Shown piece after piece: positions 46,545 to 59,000 of a DNA stretch of 64,000 bases. The first letter of the stretch is position 1. Every line of letters begins with the position of its first letter. The translations under genes were made by a program, and so were the position numbers. The stretch lies in assembly GCF_914767665.1 (NCBI RefSeq), contig NC_059504.1:1428501-1492500 (forward strand), written 5' to 3'. This stretch comes from Harmonia axyridis. Lineage: Eukaryota; Arthropoda; Insecta; Coleoptera; Coccinellidae. Under the pieces are notes generated by a model. The model was not told where the DNA came from, made no database searches, and was given only the letters and a program-made list of their open reading frames with translations.

Positions 46545-47319
46545 GGGTGTTTTTTTTAGAGCTATAAAACTTTAAATTGCAATAAAACAACGATGAATTA
46601 TTCGATTGACATGAATTTTATTTATCCGCAAGATAATCTTGTGGCATTACATTTTAAATATGATTTCTGGCATATGACCGCCACGGCTGGCTCGGATGTA
46701 GTCCAAGCTGGACGTCCAACTTTCGAAGACTTTTTTCAAGATTTGTGGCCGTATATCGTCAATAACACGGCGAATGTTGTCTTCCAAATGGTCCAAAGGG
46801 TTTGTGGCTTATCCGCATAGACCAATGACTTTACATAGCCCTACAGAAAGTAGTCTAGCGGTGTTAAATCAGAAGATTTTGGTGGCCAATTCACAGGTCC
46901 AAAACGTGAAATTAGGCGGTCACAAAACGTGTCTTTCAATAAATCGATTGTGGCACGAGCTGTGTGACATGTTGCGCCGTCTTGTTGGAACCACAGCTCC
47001 TGGATGTCATGGTTGTTCAATTCAGGAATGAAAAAGTTAGTAATCATGGCTCTATACCGATCACCATTGACTGTAACGTTCTGGCCATCATCGTTTTTGA
47101 AGAAGTACGGACCAATGATTCCACCAGCCCATAAAGCGCACCAAACAGTCAGTTTTTCTGGATGTAACGGTGTTTCGACATACACTTGAGGATTAGCTTC
47201 ACTCCAAATGCGGCAGTTTTGTTTGTTGACGTAGCCATTCAACCAGAAGTGCGCTTCATCGCTAAACAAAATAAAATGGACGTAGTGCGCGATACGTATT
47301 CCGCACAGAACCGTTATTT
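46545..47319 (-). mobile_element. DD41D mariner derivative, copy 12, cut by duplication junction
   Basis: Right end at 46545. The element stops at 47319 inside the transposase start region, where it is fused to duplicated ECHDC1 intron sequence. Its text is the same as 48362-49136 throughout, so it is the duplicated partner of copy 13. Confidence 0.92.
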
Positions 47320-47375
47320 GCAAGGGGATTAAAATTGTTAATCTCCACGTCAGTACTTTCCTATTTTTTTTTCAG

Positions 47376-47709
47376 ATTGATACAAAAGCTTGGTGAACGT
47401 AGAGCTCTCACTCTCTTCTTAACATCTAAAATCTTGAGTGCTGAAGAATGTGTCAGTTTTGGCCTGGCAGAAAAAGTCATTTCTGCGCAAAACTTCCTAG
47501 AAGATGCATTGGACTGGTTGAAGGAATATGTTAAACACAACCATCAGGTTATAAGATCCTTCAAAAGCCTTGTAAATACTTCTAGAGGACTGGATCACGA
47601 AACATTAAAACGTGAAAGACAATTAACTAGTGAACTTTGGGGCGCAACAGGACACATAGCAAAAATTAATGAATTTAGTAGGAATAAAAAATCAAATTCG
47701 AGTAAATGA
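47376..47709 (+). pseudogene. Duplicate of ECHDC1 exon 3
   Basis: Identical reading to 44327-44660, with its acceptor, but without exons 1-2 in reach. It lies upstream of the gustatory receptor start and downstream of ECHDC1, so it could only be used by aberrant splicing. Confidence 0.85.
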
Positions 47710-47935
47710 AATTTTAGTGTAAATAGGGCATAATTTCCAAAACGATTCAATAGTTAGGATATGTATCTACTTATGGCGAACGTTTTTTGAAGAATTTGTA
47801 ACTGATTATTGTGAACTGTATCAGCCTCTGCCTCAATTGAGGTGGTTTCTGCTGATGGCACTTCATCGACTTACTACCTCTAGTTTAACCTTAGAGCTAA
47901 AACTAATTGAAAATATAAATAAAATGCATCCTTAC

Positions 47936-48276
47936 CTCTTCGCTAGTTTCACTGGTAACATAGACAATTCCCAATGTTTCCAAAGCATTAGACAGAGCCC
48001 ACAAAACAAAAAGAACATCCAAACTTCTATGTTCCGGATTTGAGAAATAAATAGCTATGAAGTATAAAGCTGAGACTATACTAACAAAAGTTACAGCCAA
48101 CTTGAGTAGCTGCTGTAAAGCGAATGTTTTGTTTATCACGTGTGCTGTATCTGTCAGTTTGACATGCAAAGCTGCAATATGATTTACAACGAAGGTGGGA
48201 TCCAAGGACTTCGTGATTTTTTCTGTTAAACGAACATTCTGTGGTAATATCGATGGTTCCACTTTTATAGCCCAGC
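47936..48276 (-). pseudogene. Duplicate of gustatory receptor exon 3
   Basis: Identical reading to 45227-44887, with splice sites, isolated 5' of the receptor gene. No other receptor exon accompanies it. Confidence 0.85.
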
Positions 48277-48361
48277 CTGTAAATATGTATTTGGTAATTG
48301 AAAATTACAAGATATGACAATTATCACGATCAGGTTTGTGCTTTGTGGCTTTCGTTATAAA

Positions 48362-49300
48362 GGGTGTTTTTTTTAGAGCTATAAAACTTTAAATTGCAAT
48401 AAAACAACGATGAATTATTCGATTGACATGAATTTTATTTATCCGCAAGATAATCTTGTGGCATTACATTTTAAATATGATTTCTGGCATATGACCGCCA
48501 CGGCTGGCTCGGATGTAGTCCAAGCTGGACGTCCAACTTTCGAAGACTTTTTTCAAGATTTGTGGCCGTATATCGTCAATAACACGGCGAATGTTGTCTT
48601 CCAAATGGTCCAAAGGGTTTGTGGCTTATCCGCATAGACCAATGACTTTACATAGCCCTACAGAAAGTAGTCTAGCGGTGTTAAATCAGAAGATTTTGGT
48701 GGCCAATTCACAGGTCCAAAACGTGAAATTAGGCGGTCACAAAACGTGTCTTTCAATAAATCGATTGTGGCACGAGCTGTGTGACATGTTGCGCCGTCTT
48801 GTTGGAACCACAGCTCCTGGATGTCATGGTTGTTCAATTCAGGAATGAAAAAGTTAGTAATCATGGCTCTATACCGATCACCATTGACTGTAACGTTCTG
48901 GCCATCATCGTTTTTGAAGAAGTACGGACCAATGATTCCACCAGCCCATAAAGCGCACCAAACAGTCAGTTTTTCTGGATGTAACGGTGTTTCGACATAC
49001 ACTTGAGGATTAGCTTCACTCCAAATGCGGCAGTTTTGTTTGTTGACGTAGCCATTCAACCAGAAGTGCGCTTCATCGCTAAACAAAATAAAATGGACGT
49101 AGTGCGCGATACGTATTCCGCACAGAACCGTTATTTTCGAAATAAAATTGCACTATTTGCGAGCGTTGTTCAGGCATGAGTCTATTCATGATGAATTGCC
49201 AAACCAAACTGAGAATAAATCACTTGACAGCTGTCAAATCGGTCGCCATCTTGAACAGTAATGCCAACTTAAAATTATATACCTCGAAAAAAAAACACCC
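48362..49300 (-). mobile_element. DD41D mariner derivative, copy 13 (complete)
   Basis: Both ends are present (939 bp). Contains the shared internal deletion and a frame change near 48613. 48330-49136 repeats 46513-47319 (offset 1817). Confidence 0.92.
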
Positions 49301-50087
49301 ATTATTTTCAAAATATGAAGCGGATGTACCTAATTAATACAAATTCAGTTCAGTTTGAATTTGAGTTACTGAAAATTACAAGTATAGAATAAAAACGCAT
49401 AAGATAGGTACCCACCTGCGATTTTTTTCGAACTGAATTAGGTTTAGGCATTGTTTATAGTTAGAATGTATTTTGGAATAAATTCATTATCATTATAAAA
49501 TCTTTATTCAATACATACTGAAATCCATAAATATATAACATAGTCAAGAAATATATGCATGTTGTTTTTCAAAAAGAAGAAATATTCTTCATTCAGATGT
49601 CTTATAATTATTACACCATCTAGGCATTTTGCTCTATACTTTTTATCTGTTTCGATGATACCTACACTTGAATAAATATATACAAATATACAGAGTGCTG
49701 GCTGATATACAATGCGTCCAGAAGAAGTGGCAGCCTAAGAAAATTATCAATTTTTTATTGAAAATTTCAGTTCCTGACCGATAATTTGTGAAGTAATTGA
49801 CAGCCAACTGTAAGCATTTTCAAAATATACGTTATCGAATCAATCAATAAAGCAGTATAAAATTCCCATGAGTAGATATAATTTAATCTCTACACAAAAA
49901 TCTTTCCCCATACAAAATTCAAATGGAGAATGTCTTTTACTTCCCAATCCAAAACTTCATGAGGAAAATTTATAATAAAACAAAATTAACTTTAATGAAA
50001 CCGATGAATCGAATATCGACAAAATGTCTAGGTATAAAAATTGTATTCAGTCTTCAGATCACTTGAGTATCACTTAAGATTTTCGTG
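49301..50087. other. 3' flank of the CD36-family gene
   Basis: AT-rich. Several TTTATT on the plus strand can act as poly(A) signals for the minus-strand gene. No other feature is recognised. Confidence 0.45.
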
Positions 50088-53000
50088 TCATTTAGAGTAA
50101 AGATGTAGTTCAAGTAAAATACATGCGAAAATAGTAAGACACAAGGATATTCCTATGAAAAGCCATTTCGAAATATTGACCAGTGTTAGAGTATCATAAA
50201 GCAAGGAATTCAAGAGATCTATTCCACTGTCTGGTAAATCCAATCCCTGAAAGAAGAAAATTCTTTTAACATCTCTTATAACGCAAACTGTTCATATAGC
50301 ACTTCGTCCAATAAGACCTGGACCTAACCTAACTTAACCTTACCAGTGTGTGAGAAGGAGCAATGTCTTGGTGAAAGAGAATTTTGTCCTCTGCATTTCA
50401 GGAAGCATTTTCAGCAATCGATCCAATAAAGTTATGTTATATTTACTGTTGGTAGGGATTCATCAAGCCAAGTAGTTTGACATTTTAACCAACTACTTGA
50501 CTTGAAAATCAAGCTTGTGAAAAATTACATACATAAGCTTGACTTGATTTGATTTTAGATAATTATTGTTTGACTTGATATCAAGCTACTTGATATTACT
50601 TGAGCTTGATATGCACGCGTCGCACGGCATATATTGCAATCTCGTGCGCGCTTAGACTAAATAAGGGGATTCCTCGAGCGCCGAGAGACTGAAGCTTTCG
50701 CCAGTGTGACTTTATTAGTAGTTTTCTCACATTTCTATGAAATCTATTGGTAGATTTTGGTGAGTTTCAGAAATATCTTTCCAAACTTGGCCAAAATGGC
50801 CAAGGATTTGTATCAACGCCAGTATCTTCAACTCCTGTTGAAAGACAATTTTCCAGAGCTGCTCTTACAGTTACAAAAACCCGCAAATCTATAAAATGCC
50901 TCACGCATCTTAGATCTTGGATGGAAAATTATAAAATCAAGCAAAGCCTGGAGGTTTCTCAATATTAAAAAACTAAATTTTTTTTATTTTTTATTTTGTT
51001 ATGATTTATATCGATTTAATTTATGTTTCCATTTCAAAAAAGTTAATATTTTCTGTTCTTTTATACAATAAGTGAAATGAATAAAAGTGTTTTTTGCAAG
51101 GTTTCTTCTCATTTCATCATTTTTTTTTTATGTGACACTACACAATAAAACTGTTTAAAATGAAGTAGCTTGATATGATTCAAGTACTTGATGAATAGAT
51201 ACTCGACTTGAGATTGAAAAACTACTACTTGACTTGAGCTTGACTTGAAATCAAGTCAAGTTCAGGCCAAGTAGCTTGAAAATCAGGCCAAGCCGTGATA
51301 GTTAAGTAACCATACACGTCCCAAAATGCAGATGCTATAAGCTTGCCAGCTGAATAACACTTATCAAGCCATTTTCGTCAATCTTTCATCAATACACGAA
51401 ACACGTTTTTATCAATTTTTCAAACTACAACAAATGTAGCGTCCCTTAACCTTCAATATCTCGATCCATTTGTGTGTCCAGGCCCTGGACTTATCAAGTG
51501 ACGTGTTAACTGGTTCAAGTTCAAAAAAATTCCCAGAACAAAATTTTATTTCTAAAAAATTTTCTTGAGATGTTGTTTTCGAAATTCTTGTGTATAGTTT
51601 TAGTTTTTTTGCCTCTATAGTTGGAAGTATTGAATTTTCGAATTGGAAAAAGTAATAATAATATTATTAGGTGTGTGAATAAGTCTTTCCCGTTTTTTGT
51701 AAGAAATGGCGCCACCAATACTGTGCGAGTATTTAATGGTTACATATGCCATAATCAAAGCTTATTCATCTGTCAACAATTCCACACTAACACATTAGTT
51801 GAAATTTTTTCGCAGCATAAATTTTTGAAATCGTGAAAATGTCGAAATTTGAGCCGAGTCGACGTCATTTGCGGGAAGTTTCACTTTATTGGTTCAATTT
51901 GAAGAAATCTGCTGCCGAGGCGCATCGGTTGCTTCAGGAAGCTTATGGAGAAGGTTGTGTCGATGATTCAAGTGTTCGCGGATGGTTCCGATGCTTCAAA
52001 AGTGGCGATTTCGACGTGGAAGACAAGGAGCGTTCCGGGCGGCCGCAAATCTTTGAAGATCAAGAATTGGCGACTTTGCTTGATGAAGATTCGTGTCAAA
52101 CGCAAGAAGAACTTGCTGAAGCATTGGGAGTTGACCGAACAACCATTTCCAAGCGTTTGAAAGCCATGGGAATGATCCAAAAGCAAGGAAATTGGGTGCC
52201 GTACGAACTGAAGCTGAGAGACGTCGAACGGCGTTTTTTCACTTGCGAACAGCTGCTTCAGCGACATAAAAGAAAGGGTTTTCTGCATCGTATCGTGACT
52301 GGCGATGAAAAGTGGATCCGTTACGATAATCCGAAGCGAAGAAAATCATGGGGACTACCCGGCCATGCATCATCATCGACGGCCAAGCCAAATATTCATG
52401 GCGCCAAGCTCATGCTCTGTATATGGTGGGACCAGCTAGGTGTGGTTTACTATGAGCTTCTGAAACCGAATGAAAGGTTCACAGGCGAGGTCTATCGACG
52501 ACAATTGATGCGTTTGAGCCGCGCACTGCGAGAAAAACGGCCACAATACTCCGACAGGCACGACAAAGTTATTTTGCAACATGACAATGCTCGCCCACAT
52601 GTTGCACAGCCGGTGAAAACATACTTAGAAACGCTCAAATGGGAAGTCCTACCCCACCCGCCGTATAGTCCAGACATTGCTCCGTCTGATTACCATCTCT
52701 TCAGATCGATGACGCATGGCCTGGCTGACCAGCACTTCCATTCCTACGAGGAAGCCAAAAAATGGGTGGATGACTGGATAGAGGCCAAACCGGTCGAATT
52801 TTTTCGCAACGGGATTCGTATGTTGCCAGAAAGATGGGGAAAAGTTGTAGCTAGCGATGGCCAATACTTTCAATAATTCATTTGTAACCATTTTTTCACA
52901 ATAAAGGCTCAAAATTTGAAAAAAAACGAGAAAGACTTATTCACACACCTTATACATACGTACCATATCGATCCAAACTAATGGTAAAATTGTTCGAGCA

Positions 53001-56000
53001 AAATTTTTAGATGAGTCAAACGATTCAGATGGTCTGAGAATAATATTCAGCTGAACTCGTTCGTGAGCTTGTAGAGGAATTCCAGTATACTGAAAATGTA
53101 AGTGTTGCTTAATTAGGAAATAATATGGACGCAGCAGATGTTCTGCCATAAATTCGCTTTCGTTTGGGTGGCAACATTGATTTCGAAAATACGAGGAGCA
53201 TGTAATCATCACTAATTTAATTCGAATGGACCACCATAATTACGTTTACATTTTTTTTTACGAATTCACATTATGTTTATTTCCATTTGAAATCTCATAC
53301 TGAAATTGAATTTTGATGTACAGGGTGTTTCACGTAAGCGGGTCACTGATGGATGCTATGTGGCATATCCTTTGAGCGATATTGAAAAGTCACTCATCAA
53401 AATGATAGTATTTTTCACGGGCTATTCAAATATGTATCACTTTTTAATTTTGCTTGAAGGATGAGCCACAAAATCCAGTGAACCGCTTACACCCTGTACG
53501 CGAATTTGTATAGGGTGTTTCTTTTCGAGGTATATAACTTTAAGTTGGCATTACTGTTCAAGATGGCAACCGATTTAACAGCTGCCAAGTGATTTATTCT
53601 CAGTTTGGTTTGACAATCATGTCACGCCTGAACAACGATTGCAAATAGTGCAATTTCATTTCGAAAATAATGGTTCTGTGCGGAATACGTATCGCGCACT
53701 ACGTCCATTTTATTTTGTTTAGCGATGAAGCGCACTTCTGGTTGAATGGCTACGTCAACAAACAAAACTGCCGCATTTGGAGTGAAGCTGATCCTCAAGT
53801 GTATGTCGAAACACCGTTACATCCAGAAAAACTGACTGTTTGGTGCGCTTTATGGGCTGGTGGAAAAATTGGTCCGTACTTCTTCAAAAACGATGATGGC
53901 CAGAACGTTACAGTCAATGGTGATCGGTACAGAGCCATGATTACTAACTTTTTCATTCCTGAATTGAACAACCATGATGTCCAGGAGCTGTGGTTCCAAC
54001 AAGACGGCGCAACATGTCACACAGCTCGTGCCACAATCGATTTATTGAGAGACACGTTTGGTGACCTCCTAATTTCACGTTTTGGACCTGTGAATTGGCC
54101 TCCAAGATCTTGTGATTTACCACCGCTAGACTACTTTCTGTGGGGCTATGTAAAGTCATTGGTCTATGCGGATAAGCCACAAACCCTTGACCATTTGGAA
54201 GACAACATTCGCCGTGTGATTGCCGATATACGGCCACAAATGTTGTAAAAAGTAATCGAAAATTGGACGTCCAGATTGGACTACATCCGAGCCAGCCGTG
54301 ACAGTCATATGCCAGAAATCTTATTCGAAATGTAATGCCACAAGATTATCTTACGGATGAATAAAATTCATGTCAATCGAATATTCCATCGTTGTTTTAT
54401 TGCAATTTAAAGTTCTATAGCTCTAAAAAAAACACCCTATCTATGGAAATCCCAGAATTTCATATCAATAATATAATTTGACTTTTGGAATGATCCAGAC
54501 AGGAAAAACAAAAAAAAATTATGATATGCTTTATTGTTTCCTGCTCTCTCGACTCTTATTGAAAAACACCACAAATTTTACAATATGGTTATTATTTCCT
54601 GTTATCTCCTAGCTCTTGAAAGTTCTAAACTTCTGAGAGGTCTCGCAGAGTCGTAATAGAAAACATAGAAACATATTTCGAGTCGCTGAAAAAAGCTACT
54701 GAAGATTCCAGAATGATGCCGGCGTCAGGTCAGATGTTTTTGCCAGGATAGTTGAATAAATTTCCAGGATCGAGTTGAAAGAATATCATAGTTTTAAGGG
54801 TTAGACAGTTATTCTGCTATTAGGCTTTTTCAGAAAGTATGAGAACCTCCCAGAAACTCAGACATTGTTCGTGTTGTGAAAAATGGCAGAGTAAAAAAAT
54901 TTCAAACATACCTTATCGAGAAGCACGTAAATTTCATGTTTTTCAGGATCTGGATGCAGTCCTTCTAAGTTCTGAAGGTATTTTTTATCGGCATTGAGAA
55001 AATGTGGCTGGGAAACTAACACAGGTAGTCCTTAAAAAAAATATTTAGATTGTAGTTCAAGAACAAATATTTCAGATTTTAGTTAAATAAAGAGTCTTTC
55101 AATAAGAGTAACAGGCCAATTAAAAAGTCCCCGGTCTACCATAGTAAAACACATTTTTTTGGCACAATTCGATTTTAATATTCAACATAGTTGAACTTTT
55201 CGATACCATTTTTGTAGTACGATTTGTCTTTCGTTTCAAAATAGGCCTCAGTTTCGGCGATTACTTCTTCATTGGCGCTAAATTTTTTTTCCAACGAGCA
55301 TTCTTTTGAGATCTGAGAACAGGAAAAAGTCGCTGGGGGCCAGATCTGGCGAATACGGTGGATGCAAAAGCAATTCGAAGCCCTATTCATGCAATTTTGC
55401 CATTGTTTTCATTGATTTGTGACACGGCGCATTGTCTTGATGAAACACCACTTTTTTTTCCTCAAATGAGACCGTTTTTTAACGATTTCATCCTTTGAAC
55501 GATCCAATAACGCAATATTATAATCGCTGTTGATTGTCTGGCACTTTATCAGGTAATCAATGAATATTATACCTTACGCATTCCAGAACACTGATGCCAT
55601 AACCTTGCCAGCTGACTGTTGTGTTTTTTCCTGTGGTTCCAACAAGACAGCGCAACATGTCACACAGCTCGTGCCACAATAGATTCATTGAAAGACACGT
55701 TTGGTGACCGCCTAATTTCACGTTTTGGACCTGTGAATTGGCCTCCAAGATCTTGTGATTTAACACCGCTAGACTACTTTCTGTGGGGCTATGTAAAGTC
55801 ATTGGTCTATCCGGATAAGCCACAAACCCTTGACCATTTGGAAGACAACATTCGCCGTGTTATCGCCGATATACGACCACAAATGTTGGAAAAAGTCATC
55901 GAAAATTGGACGTCCAGATTGGACTACATCCGAGCCAGCCGTGGCGGTCATATGCCAGAAATCATATTTAAAATGTAATGCCACAAGATTATCTTGCGGA

Positions 56001-59000
56001 TAAATTAAATTCATGTCAATCGAATAATCCATCGTTGTTTTATTGAAATTTAAAGTTCTATAGCTCTAAAAAAACACCCTTCATCATATACATACCTAGA
56101 CATGGATATATATCTATAACTCCATCTAAAAAGCATGACTTTTGGCCATTCTCATCCAAAGTACCCTTTTTCAAGGAACAGTAACAATCTTTAGTCGGAT
56201 CATCAACCGAAGAATAGAATAGGTTAGGGTCCGTTTTATATACATATCCTTCAATACCTTTATAAGTGTCTGTTCTATTATACACTATTGAAACAGATCT
56301 GTAACAAAACAAGAATTGTCCAAATCAATAGTTCGAGTCAAGGTTAATGAAGAAGAAAAATTTATAGTTTTATAACAACATAAACATGATAATAATACCT
56401 AATTGAGAGATTTCGCAAGCTCTTCTGTCAATAGAATAAGGATTTTGAAGTACGTATGGTAAAAAAATATCTTTTGGTATAAATACCTGCATATGTCAGT
56501 GGAAAAAATTGATAAAGAAGAATCCTCACTTAGATGAGGAGGGAATAAAGTACCATCTGATCCTTTGATTTGGTTGCAAGTGTTATTCATCAGATTTTCA
56601 TCCCATAAAGATGTATAATTCGAGTAGTTCCACTGTTCAATTTCACCAATCTTCGAAATATCTATCATACCCGAGTTCACTTCATATACTCCATCAGAAA
56701 TTATTTGTTTCTGAAAGAAGATAAAGATTATAACGGGTGTTTTTTTTTTCGAGGTATATAACTTTAAGTTTGCATTACTGTTTAAGATGGTGACCGATTT
56801 AACAGCTGTCAAGTGATTTATTCTCAGTTTGGTTTGGCAATTTATAATAGACTCACGCATGAACAACGCTTGCAAATAGTGCAATTTTATTTCGAAAATA
56901 ATGGTTCTGTGCGGAATACGTAACGCGCATTACGTCCATTATATTTCGTTTAGCGATGAAGCGCACTTCTGGTTGAATGGCTACGTCAACAAAAAAAACA
57001 GCCGCATTTGGAGTGAAGCTAATCCTCCAACGAAAAATCGTTACATCCAGAAAAACTGACTGTTTGGTGCGCTTTATGGGCTGGTGGAATCATTGGTCCG
57101 TACTTCTTCAAAAACGACGATGGCCAAAACGTTACAGTCAATAGTGATCGGTATAGAGCCATGATTACCAACTTTTTCATTCCTGAATTGAACAACCATG
57201 ATGTCCAGGAGCTGTGGTTCCAACAAGACGGCGCAGCATGTCACACAGCTCGTGCCACAATCGATTTATTGAAAGACACGTTTGGTGACCGCCTAATTTC
57301 ACGTTTTGGACCTGTGAATTGGCCACCAAGATCTTGTGATTTAACACCGCTAGACTACATTCTGTGATGCTATGTAAAGTCATTGATCTATGCGGATAAG
57401 CCACAAACCCTTGACCATTTAGAAGACAACATTCGCCGTGTTATTGCCGATATACGGCCACAAATGTTGGAAAAAGTCATCGAAAATTGGACGTCCAGAT
57501 TGGACTACATCCGAGCCAGCCGTGGCGGTCATATGCCAGAAATCATATTTAAAATGTAATGCCACAAGATTATCTTGCGGATAAATAAAATTCATGTCAA
57601 TCGAATAATCCGTCGTTGTTTTATTGCAATTTAAAGTTCTATAGCTCTAAAAAAAAACACCCTTTATATTCAGAATGACCTTAAAAAGGTAACACACCAG
57701 GAAAAAAATTATGTATCACGATCTAGCTTTTTGGATTACGTACGGTATCTGTTGCCAATACGATAGGCCTTGTTTAGCGATTACTAAGCTAAAGATGTTT
57801 GTAGAGTGTTTTAAAGAAATACCAAAAAATTGAAAACTAAGACAATAGCGAATTCGCCTAAATCTCCAGTTTGCAGGATCAAAGCAGAAAGATGTGTTTT
57901 ATTGAAAGAAGCTGACTATTAAATATAACTTACATAGTTGAATAGAGAAAATTTCATGTAATGCTCTTTTCCGTCTTTAACCTCTTCAATAGTTTTTGTT
58001 ATAGCGAATCTAGAACAAAGCGGAAAGAAACCGAAATTGCATTCCGCTAAATTGAAATCACAAATTTTCATTCCATCAAACATCAAGTTCCTCACAGGAT
58101 AGTCTTTCAGTATGTAGGCAGAGTTGTTGAAAAGTTTGTTTATACAATTATCCACCCACGGAGCAAATAAATCCAAACTACGATCTTTCAGTACTTGCAT
58201 TAGAGCCTGAAACACAATAATTGTTAATTTATTAATATTTTATGTAATAGACGTTTTGATCAATTATATTGTTTTGGCGAAAAGTATGTTTATTTCATTA
58301 TGATTGAAGTAGCTTGACATTTTAACCATCTATTTCACTTGAAAATCGAACTCGTGAAAAATTATATTCTTGAGCTTGACTTAACTTGATTTTAGATATT
58401 TATTGCTTGACTTGATATCAAGATACTTGATATTACTTCAACTTGATATGCACGCGTCGCACGGCATATATTTCTGCAATCTCGTGCTCACTTAGACTAA
58501 ATGAGGGGATTCCTCGAGCGCCGAAATATTAAAGCATTCAAAGACTTTATTAGTTGTTTTGACATATTTCTATGAAATCTATTGGTAGATTTTGGTAGCT
58601 TCAGAAATATCTTTCCAAACTTGGCCAAAATGGCCAAAGATTTTTCATCAACGCCAACATCTTCAGCTCCTGCTGAAAGACAATTTTCCACAGCTGCTCT
58701 TAAAGTTACAAAAATCCGCAATAGGTTAGGCGACTAATATCTATAAGATGCCTCATGTGTCTTAGATCCTGGATAGAAAATTATGAAATCATAGAGGTTT
58801 GTCAATATTGAGAAACTTCATTTTTTTTTATTTTTTATTTTGTTATTATTTTTATTTATTCAATTTATGTTTCTAATTAAAAAAGGTGATATTTTCGGAT
58901 CTTTCATACAATTATTTAATAAATATAAGTGTTTTTGCAGACTTCCTTCTCATTTCATCATTTTTTTATTGATGTGACACTACACAATAAAAGTGTTCAA

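Larger units (their letters stand above)
47317..48332. repeat. Duplicated segment A, second copy
   Basis: Copy of 44268-45283. The left junction shares TTT with the mariner sequence and the right junction shares TCA with the DNA left of mariner copy 12, so both joints show 3-bp microhomology. Confidence 0.9.

Noticed and set aside
50320..50345. CCTAACCTAAC, possible insect telomere repeat
   Set aside because: Only about two imperfect units. This short text is common in insect DNA and gives no evidence of a telomere fusion.
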